DNA of 64,000 nucleotides from Pseudolabrys sp035718275 (GTDB lineage Bacteria > Pseudomonadota > Alphaproteobacteria > Rhizobiales > Xanthobacteraceae), in NCBI GenBank assembly GCA_035718275.1, contig DASTHI010000014.1:38415-102414 (forward strand), in the 5' to 3' direction. Made by a program: the position numbers and the translations under genes. The notes beneath the pieces are model-generated. The model did no database searches. It was not told where the DNA came from and saw only the letters and a list, made by a program, of their open reading frames with translations. Shown piece by piece: positions 52,160 through 58,644 of the stretch (position 1 is its first letter; each line of letters starts with the position of its first letter).

Positions 52160-53034
52160 GCGTGCCGGTCAAAGTGTGCAGGGGCATCTATCGCGAGCAG
52201 GATCACTCGCCGGGCAGGATCGAGGATGATCGCGCCATCATGAATCGAGTCGGCGCGATTTTGCGAACGCGGGACTTTCAGGTCGAGCTCGTCGAGCCGG
52301 ACGCTCCTTTTGATGCTCATTGCGCCAACATTTTCGTCATGTGCGAGCGGAGTGCAGTTCTCGACCGCCTGGCTGAGGCACAGAACGCCGGCTCGATGGT
52401 GGTGAATTCTCCGAAAGCCATTCGCAATACATACCGCCATCGCATGGTCGAGCTTTTTGCGCAGCACGGTGTCTCGGCACCCGCGAGCCATATCGTCTCG
52501 ACCGACGCGCACGGCTCACGGCCGGCAGCGGCCGTCTGGGTCAAGCGGTACGATTTTCACGCGACGCAAGCATCGGATGTGATGTACGTTGCAACCGATG
52601 CTGGCTGGCGGGAGGCGCTGGATCGATTTGGACGGCGCGGTATCCCGTTCATTGTCGCCCAGGAGCACGTGCCGGGCGACCTCGTCAAGTTCTACGGAGT
52701 ACGAGGCGAGGGGAAGTCTGTCGCGGCAAACTGGTTCGAGTGGTTCTATCATCGCGATCAGGGAATGCTCGGCTACGCCTTCGATCCATCGCGGCTGCGC
52801 AAGGAGGCGTTCGGCGCGGCGGCCGCATTGGAACTGGAGGTCTTCGGCGGTGATGCCGTGATCAGAGACAACGGCGAGCCGACGATAGTCGACATCAATG
52901 CGTGGCCGAGCTATGCCCGCTTCCGCGAGCGTGCTGCGGAGGCCATTGCGGAGCATCTGGTCAACCGCTTCGAGCGGCGCGTGCGTGTCGTATTTGACAA
53001 GGAGTTGACTGATGAACGGCGTTCCGTCCCGTAA
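52156..53034 (+). CDS. ATP-grasp enzyme with ITPK-like metal motif
   Basis: A 292-residue protein with an ATP-grasp fold. WVKRYD (Lys130) begins the ATP-binding region, AQEHVPGD at about 168-175 is the acidic nucleotide-contact strand, and TIVDINAWPSYARF at 243-256 holds the metal-binding Asp246 and Asn248. The Asp-Ile-Asn-x-(Phe/Trp)-Pro-x-Tyr pattern closely resembles the signature of inositol polyphosphate (ITPK) kinases, more than that of RimK or DdlB ligases. It could phosphorylate an inositol derivative, or join an amino acid to an amine made by the adjacent aminotransferase. Its C-terminus overlaps the aminotransferase gene by 23 bp. Confidence 0.7.
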   Translation: MSVPVKVCRGIYREQDHSPGRIEDDRAIMNRVGAILRTRDFQVELVEPDAPFDAHCANIFVMCERSAVLDRLAEAQNAGSMVVNSPKAIRNTYRHRMVELFAQHGVSAPASHIVSTDAHGSRPAAAVWVKRYDFHATQASDVMYVATDAGWREALDRFGRRGIPFIVAQEHVPGDLVKFYGVRGEGKSVAANWFEWFYHRDQGMLGYAFDPSRLRKEAFGAAAALELEVFGGDAVIRDNGEPTIVDINAWPSYARFRERAAEAIAEHLVNRFERRVRVVFDKELTDERRSVP

Positions 53035-54388
53035 GCCCTCGCCGGCGGAACTGCCCGATGCGGATCGGCAGCTCGTTCCCGGGCCCAAGTCGAAAGCGAT
53101 CTTTGACCGCGAGGCCGAAGTCATGGCGCCCGGCCTGCAATCAATCGCCCTTTACTCGCAAATCGCGGTCGATCGCGCCCGGGGCTGCACGATCTACGAC
53201 GTGGACGGTAACGAGTATCTCGATTTCATTGCCGGGATCGCAGTGGGCAGCGTCGGCCACTGCCATCCTCATTATGTGAAGCGCATCAGCGAGCAGCTCG
53301 CACGCGCGACTTTCGGAAGCTTCACGACCGAGGCTCGAACGCGCTTCCTCGAGCTGGTGAGGGACCTGCTGCCGGACGGCATAACCCACATTCAGCTCTT
53401 TTCCGGAGGCGCCGAGGCCGTCGAGGCCGCCTTTCGTCTCGCCAAATCGGCCACGAAGAAATTCGAGTTCATCGGTTTCTGGGGTGGATACCACGGCAAA
53501 ACCGCGGGCGTGATCGGGTTGCTTGGCGGTGGCTATCGCAACCACCAGGGCCCTTTTCCGCCCGGGATGCATCTTTCTCCTTATGCGAACTGCTATCGCT
53601 GCCCCTGGAAGCTTGAATATCCATCCTGTGGGCTCGCCTGCGCCGAGCATCTGCGCAACGTCGTCAAGAACGAGACGCAAAACGAGGTGGCTGCGATCAT
53701 CCTCGAGCCGATGCAGGGGACGGCAGGCAACGTGATCCCGCCGGACGATTTCATTCGTGCCGTGCGAGAGATCGCGGATGAATTCGACATCTTGCTCATC
53801 GCCGATGAAATCCTGACCGGATTCGGCCGCACCGGAACGATGTGGGCGTCCGAGCAATTCGGTCTCAAGCCGGATATCATGACGATTGGAAAAGGAATGG
53901 GCGGCGGATTCCCGCTCAGCGGGGTCGCATCATCGTTTGAGCTCATGTCAGCCAGGCCGTTCGGCGAGCCTAGCGGAAGCTCATCAAGTTACGGCGGCAA
54001 TCCCTTGGCCGCTGCCGCAGGCTTGGGCGCTGTCGAGGCGATCCGCGACGAAAACCTGGTCGAGAACTCCGCGCAAGTGGGCGCGGTGATGCTCGCCGCA
54101 TTGAAAAAGCTGCAGGAGAAATACCGGTTTATCGGTGATGTGCGTGGGCGTGGGCTCATGATTGGCGTCGAATTGGTTGCGGACCGCAAGACCAAAGCGC
54201 CGCTCGATAAGGCCATCACCCTCGCATTGTTCCACGAGGCCTTGGCACGCGGTCTGGTCACAATGTCATATTCGCATGTGATCCGGATCAATCCGCCGCT
54301 TGTCATCACTCGCGACGAGGCATTGCGCGGCGTCGATATTCTCGACGAATCCTTCGCTGCAATTGCCAAGCGGTTCGCGCTGCAGTGA
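53012..54388 (+). CDS. Class III (ornithine/GABA-type) aminotransferase
   Basis: A 458-residue PLP enzyme. The cofactor site is set by SGGAEAVEAAF, IADEILTGFGRTG with Asp265, and Lys294 in TIGKGMGGGFPLSG. A four-cysteine segment, YANCYRCPWKLEYPSCGLAC (Cys194, 197, 206, 210), occurs as in some GABA-aminotransferase-type members, possibly a structural metal or disulfide site. It would transfer an amino group to an aldehyde or ketone. With the adjacent dehydrogenase it forms a dehydrogenation-then-amination pair, a common way to place an amine on a cyclitol or sugar. Its stop is coupled to the dehydrogenase start. Confidence 0.85.
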   Translation: MNGVPSRKPSPAELPDADRQLVPGPKSKAIFDREAEVMAPGLQSIALYSQIAVDRARGCTIYDVDGNEYLDFIAGIAVGSVGHCHPHYVKRISEQLARATFGSFTTEARTRFLELVRDLLPDGITHIQLFSGGAEAVEAAFRLAKSATKKFEFIGFWGGYHGKTAGVIGLLGGGYRNHQGPFPPGMHLSPYANCYRCPWKLEYPSCGLACAEHLRNVVKNETQNEVAAIILEPMQGTAGNVIPPDDFIRAVREIADEFDILLIADEILTGFGRTGTMWASEQFGLKPDIMTIGKGMGGGFPLSGVASSFELMSARPFGEPSGSSSSYGGNPLAAAAGLGAVEAIRDENLVENSAQVGAVMLAALKKLQEKYRFIGDVRGRGLMIGVELVADRKTKAPLDKAITLALFHEALARGLVTMSYSHVIRINPPLVITRDEALRGVDILDESFAAIAKRFALQ

Positions 54389-55422
54389 GGTCGCGGCACG
54401 TGTTGCGCGGCGCATTCATCGGTTTCGGAAATGTCGCGGCCCAGGGGCACCTGCCGGGCTGGCTGTCGGTCGAGGGCGTCGAGATCGTCGCCGCGACCGA
54501 TGCGATCGTCGAGCGGCGGGAAAGTTTCTTGGCCAGCTGTCCGCGCGGGCGTTGGCACGAAAACCTGGACGATCTCCTCTCCGACAGGACGCTGGATTTT
54601 GTTGATATCTGCACGCCGCCCAGCAGTCATGCGGCGCTAGTCAAGCGGGCGCTCGATGCCGATTTCCACGTGCTTTGTGAAAAGCCGTTGGTCACGCGTC
54701 TGGCGGACGCGCAGGCGATTGCAGCAGCTGCAGCGGGCGTTCGTACTCTCCATACGGTCCATAACTGGCTGAAAGCTCCGGTGTGCGAGAAAATCTCTGA
54801 ACTGATTGATCAGGACGCGGTCGGCCGCGTGCGATCCGTCCGCTGGCAAACGCTGCGCACCGAGCCTGCAGTCGCGGTCACTCCCGACGGCAGGAACTGG
54901 CGTCTCGATCCGGCGGTCGCAGGCGGCGGCATCCTTCTCGATCACGGATGGCATGCCCTTTATTGCGTTCTGCGCTGGGCGGGTGTCCCGCGAAGCATAG
55001 CTGCGGTGCTGGAAAATCGCCGGCATCACGAGTGGCCGCTGGAGGATACTGCCACCCTTAGCCTCGATCTGGATTCAGGCAATGCCGAAATTCATCTGAC
55101 CTGGTGCGCCAGCGAGCGCAGCAACCGTATCGAGATCGAGGGCGAACGAGGCGACATAATAGTCGTTGATGACACCCTCACACTGAGAGCAGATGGCGAA
55201 GAAATCAGATGGATCCTGCCGCCTTCTCTGGCTCGCGGCTCTCATCATCGCGAGTGGTTTGTCGGCGTTGCCGGGGAGTTCAGAGATGCGGTGATCGCCG
55301 GCGGCAGGGGTAATCTTGAGGAAGCCTTGTTGTGTGCACGTATGATCGATCTTGCTCAGCGCTCGAGCGCAGGCGGCGGCCTGAGGCTGGCTCTCGAAAC
55401 CACCGAATGTCATGCAGCGTGA
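54385..55422 (+). CDS. Gfo/Idh/MocA-family dehydrogenase
   Basis: A 345-residue NAD(P)-dependent oxidoreductase from GTG 54385, overlapping the aminotransferase stop. The N-terminal Rossmann motif is GAFIGFGNVAAQGHLPGW, and VLCEKPLVTRLADAQ contains the conserved Glu-Lys-Pro with the catalytic lysine. The family includes inositol 2-dehydrogenase, scyllo-inositol and glucose-type dehydrogenases. In this operon it would make the ketone for the aminotransferase. The C-terminus overlaps the convergent CDP-alcohol phosphotransferase gene by 13 bp. Confidence 0.85.
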   Translation: MRSRHVLRGAFIGFGNVAAQGHLPGWLSVEGVEIVAATDAIVERRESFLASCPRGRWHENLDDLLSDRTLDFVDICTPPSSHAALVKRALDADFHVLCEKPLVTRLADAQAIAAAAAGVRTLHTVHNWLKAPVCEKISELIDQDAVGRVRSVRWQTLRTEPAVAVTPDGRNWRLDPAVAGGGILLDHGWHALYCVLRWAGVPRSIAAVLENRRHHEWPLEDTATLSLDLDSGNAEIHLTWCASERSNRIEIEGERGDIIVVDDTLTLRADGEEIRWILPPSLARGSHHREWFVGVAGEFRDAVIAGGRGNLEEALLCARMIDLAQRSSAGGGLRLALETTECHAA

Positions 55423-56642
55423 AGCCTTTCACGCAGCGAGAGAAGCACCAATAGAAAAAAGAATACCGGCGCGCCGACTGCGGCCAGGACAAGAAACCAG
55501 CTCGATTTTCCGAACAGCGCAAAAATCAGCACAAGATAGATGAAGTCGCGCCGTGTTGCGGCATCAAGCATGCGCCCAAGCTTCTGACCGGAGTCGGCAG
55601 CGACCGAAGTAAACAGCGGGCCACTGTCTTTTTTTGGACGCATCGTTCGCCAATAGACAAGCGAAGCTGAGGCGAGCGTTCCCAATGATGCGGCTGCGCC
55701 AAGAAGCAGCGGCCACGAGGCTGAAACGGCGAGACTCCATCCAGCCGCCATGCACGCAAAGACGGCGATATGGACGACGTTGTCGCCCCAGTAATCGATG
55801 ATGCCGCCAAAGCGCGACTCCTGAAATTTCAATCTGGCGAGCTCTCCGTCGCATCCATCCAGAATCGAATGCAGAAGAAAAAGGAGAGCGCCGACGGTCT
55901 GCCACTTCCAGTCCGCAGACAGGAAGAAGGGTGCGGCGCACATTCCGACGCCTGCCGAAAGGAATGTCATCTGGTTCGGCGATACGTTTGTGGAGGCCAG
56001 GCGTCTGGCTATTCGCAGGGAAATGGGCCGCTCGACATGCCGCGACATGAATCCGTCCGTTTCCTTGATCAGAGCGCGCAACAGCCGCCACTCCGCGCCC
56101 TTGATATCCGCCGTTGTTGTCACGACCATCGGATCGATCGATGCGGGAAGTGCGGAAGGCGGTCCAAATCGTCGCGTGAGTCGATCGCGCGCCGCCGTGA
56201 GGTCGTATGTCCTTTCAGGCGCGTTCAATTCGGCGAGGGCATCGCGCACCGATGCAGCGGCAACTAGGATGATCGCATTTGATTGTATTGCCCATGTGCC
56301 CGGTGCAACATCCACGCCGAGCAGCGCTGACAGCCACTCCTGTTCGCCAAGAATTCTCGCGTTGGCGATGATCAGCGGCCGGGCTTCACCGGCCATTGCA
56401 TCGGCGATGCTGCTCCAATCCGAGACGACCGCGATTCCGGATGGTGCGGTCCGGTCTCGTGCGAGATAAATGACCTTGTCGTAGCCGACCCGGGCAGCGG
56501 CCAGAGCGGCACGTCGTCCGAGACCAAGGCCAAGAATGCGCGGTTCGCTTTCTCCCGCAAGCGACTGAACCGCTGTGTCGGAATCCGGCAAAAGAACCAG
56601 CACTGGTGCGGTCGCGGCCGCACTCGACATTTTCTGATGCAT
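55410..56642 (-). CDS. CDP-alcohol phosphotransferase with degenerate nucleotidyltransferase-like N-domain (DIPP synthase type)
   Basis: A 410-residue two-part protein. Residues 1-170 are predicted soluble and lie where bifunctional IPCT/DIPP synthases carry a cytidylyltransferase, but the Gly-rich nucleotide loop and PK motif are not seen. Residues 185-225 (ALIKETDGFMSRHVERPIS) and the helix after it match the DIPP-synthase linker. The CDP-alcohol phosphotransferase motif is complete: D262 xx D265 G xx A R x8 G279 xxx D283 xxx D287. Several TM helices follow. It would displace CMP from a CDP-alcohol (CDP-inositol) onto a hydroxyl acceptor in the inner membrane. It is convergent with, and slightly overlapping, the dehydrogenase. 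Confidence 0.82.
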   Translation of the reverse strand: MHQKMSSAAATAPVLVLLPDSDTAVQSLAGESEPRILGLGLGRRAALAAARVGYDKVIYLARDRTAPSGIAVVSDWSSIADAMAGEARPLIIANARILGEQEWLSALLGVDVAPGTWAIQSNAIILVAAASVRDALAELNAPERTYDLTAARDRLTRRFGPPSALPASIDPMVVTTTADIKGAEWRLLRALIKETDGFMSRHVERPISLRIARRLASTNVSPNQMTFLSAGVGMCAAPFFLSADWKWQTVGALLFLLHSILDGCDGELARLKFQESRFGGIIDYWGDNVVHIAVFACMAAGWSLAVSASWPLLLGAAASLGTLASASLVYWRTMRPKKDSGPLFTSVAADSGQKLGRMLDAATRRDFIYLVLIFALFGKSSWFLVLAAVGAPVFFFLLVLLSLRERLHAA

Positions 56643-56711
56643 TGGACGGCGGTCAATTTTGGATCGACAATATAGTTTGATACTGAAATTGCTGCAGCTA
56701 TTGTTTGCGTC

Positions 56712-57731
56712 GTGGTGCCGGACGCGAAAACGAGGAGCCGACCCATCTCCACTTCTTTGCTAGTTGCCGGTTTTTTCGGGCTCGCGCTGGTCGCCTATCT
56801 GATTATTGATAGCGGTACTGGCGAAGTGGCCAGCGCGATGCTGGTCGTCGGTTGGGGCTTGTTCCCGATAACCGCCTTCCACATCATTCCGCTGTTCTTT
56901 TCCTCGCTGTCCTGGCGGGAACTGTTGCCGCCTTCAGACCGGCCCGGAATCCTCAGTCTTGCCTGGATGCGATGGATTCGCGAATCCATCAATTCGCTGC
57001 TGCCGGTTGCAAGCATCGGCGGCGACATTGCAGGCGCGCGCCTCGCACACCTGCATGGCGTACCCGGAACTCAGGCGGCGGCCAGCATGATCGTTGATAC
57101 GACAGTCGGCGCCGTGACCCAGCTGATTTTCGTCCTCTCCGGGGTTGCGTTGCTCGGCTTATGGTGGACCGAAAACTTTTCGTTCAATGTCCTCTCCGGA
57201 CTCTTGGCCGGTATTGCAGCGCTTGTCGCGGGCATCGCTTTCTTCATTTTCTTTCAGCACAAAAACATGTTTGCGCGCTTCGTTAGGCTCATGCGGCGCC
57301 TGTTGCCGCAGAACCTCCTGTCCGATTTTGAACGAAACGCGTCGGAGATCGACGACGCGATCATGCTGTCCTATCGCAGTGGCGCGGCGTTTTGGCGTGC
57401 GATTGCCTTGCGCCTGATCGGGTGGGCGGCTGGCGCAGGCGAGATCTGGCTCGTGATGTACTTCCTCGGGCAGCCCTTCAGCGTCGTCGAGGCCTTCATC
57501 CTCGAGAGTCTTTCTTCAGGCGTGCGGGCGGCGGCATTTGCCGTTCCGGCGGCGCTCGGCGTTCAGGAGGGCGGCCTGGTTCTTTTCGGATCTTTGTTCG
57601 GGATTCCGCCCGAGATGGCGCTTGCTATCTCACTGTCGAAACGGGTGCGTGAGCTGCTTTTGGGTTTGCCCGGCTTGCTTGCTTGGTATTGGGGCGAGGG
57701 GCATCACCTCCTGCGGCGGAATCGCGGCTGA
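56712..57731 (+). CDS. hpnL: Hopanoid-associated integral membrane protein HpnL (UPF0104-like)
   Basis: A 339-residue membrane protein of about eight helices, starting with GTG 56712. It has the lysylphosphatidylglycerol-synthase-type membrane fold without the catalytic domain. GGDIAGARLAHLHGVPG and LESLSSGVRAAAFAVPAALGVQEGG (in parts) match the HpnL family. It probably moves a lipid or lipid-linked sugar across the inner membrane; a hopanoid or the inositol lipid is possible. It is divergent from the CDP-alcohol phosphotransferase across a 69 bp gap and overlaps the end of mlaA by 107 bp. Confidence 0.8.
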   Translation: MVPDAKTRSRPISTSLLVAGFFGLALVAYLIIDSGTGEVASAMLVVGWGLFPITAFHIIPLFFSSLSWRELLPPSDRPGILSLAWMRWIRESINSLLPVASIGGDIAGARLAHLHGVPGTQAAASMIVDTTVGAVTQLIFVLSGVALLGLWWTENFSFNVLSGLLAGIAALVAGIAFFIFFQHKNMFARFVRLMRRLLPQNLLSDFERNASEIDDAIMLSYRSGAAFWRAIALRLIGWAAGAGEIWLVMYFLGQPFSVVEAFILESLSSGVRAAAFAVPAALGVQEGGLVLFGSLFGIPPEMALAISLSKRVRELLLGLPGLLAWYWGEGHHLLRRNRG

Positions 57732-58500
57732 CTGAGCCGCCTGCCGCCTCGCTCGGCGTTGCCTCTGCCTCGATCTCGCTCAGTGCGGTCGCCGGCGAAT
57801 CGATCACATTCGGCAAGCCGAGCGCTTCACGCAGTTCGGCGCGCCGGGTCTGATAATAGCTGGAGCGGAGGAACGCATAAAAATCGATCGAGGCGTCCTC
57901 GGCCATTTTCAGCTGGCCCAGCCTGACCACCGTATCGAGGCTTGCGGTGGTGATTGCGACGGCGACCTGCGATCCGAACAGCAGGCCCACCGGATCGGCG
58001 AAGAGATCGACGACGGCCCCGGCCGCATCGCGTGTGGTCGTCGGACCCCAGTACGGTCGCACCATGTAGGGTCCTTCGCTTACGCCCCAGACGAAAAGCG
58101 TCTGACCGAAATCGCCGCTCTGCTGCGGAATCCCTTCCCGGGTCGCAAGATCGACAAGGCCGCCAATTCCGAATGTCGTGTTCATTGCAAATCGCGCGGC
58201 CGTCTTGGCGGCGGCATCAAGACGCCCTTGCAGCAGATTGTTCACGAAGATGCGCGGCTCTTTGAGATTCGAATTCACATCATGCAGCCGGTCGTGCACG
58301 GGCCGTGGAACGACTTTTTTGATGGTCTCCGCGACCGGCCGCAGCACTTCCTGGTTCATGGCCAGCATTCGGCGATTTGCTTGCTCGTTTGGATCTTGCA
58401 CGGCCAAGGACGCGTCCCGGGTCGTCGCGGCACAGCCGCCCACAAACGCAGCGAATGCGAGAATGATCGCCGATCTGATCCATACGCGACCGCGACGCAT
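57625..58500 (-). CDS. mlaA: MlaA/VacJ-type outer-membrane lipoprotein
   Basis: A 291-residue lipoprotein from ATG 58500; the upstream 13 codons are not conserved-looking. Signal and lipobox are seen as AIILAFAAFVGGC with the modified Cys at residue 23. The mature part has DPNEQANRRMLAMN, EPRIFVNNLLQGR and RPYWGPTTTRDAAG, the MlaA hallmarks. It would extract phospholipids from the outer leaflet with an MCE-type system. A Pro/Ala/Ser-rich C-terminal tail of some 60 residues extends past the conserved core and overlaps hpnL antisense. It follows hpnN on the same strand by 144 bp. Confidence 0.88.
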   Translation of the reverse strand: MRRGRVWIRSAIILAFAAFVGGCAATTRDASLAVQDPNEQANRRMLAMNQEVLRPVAETIKKVVPRPVHDRLHDVNSNLKEPRIFVNNLLQGRLDAAAKTAARFAMNTTFGIGGLVDLATREGIPQQSGDFGQTLFVWGVSEGPYMVRPYWGPTTTRDAAGAVVDLFADPVGLLFGSQVAVAITTASLDTVVRLGQLKMAEDASIDFYAFLRSSYYQTRRAELREALGLPNVIDSPATALSEIEAEATPSEAAGGSVSRDSAAGGDAPRPNTKQASRANPKAAHAPVSTVR

Positions 58501-58644
58501 TCCTTGTCCTGCCCCAAATTCCCCGGCGCGAGATTCCACGTAACTTCGTGAGGCTCCCCGATACAGCGAGCTCGTCCAACTAGATAGCAGAGCCAGTAAA
58601 TCCGAACTGTTACTTTTTTGTCACAACGGCTGGTTTTAGGCCAT

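Noticed and set aside
53141..53857. Open frame of 238 codons on the minus strand over the aminotransferase
   Set aside because: It is antisense to conserved PLP-enzyme sequence with no motif of its own.
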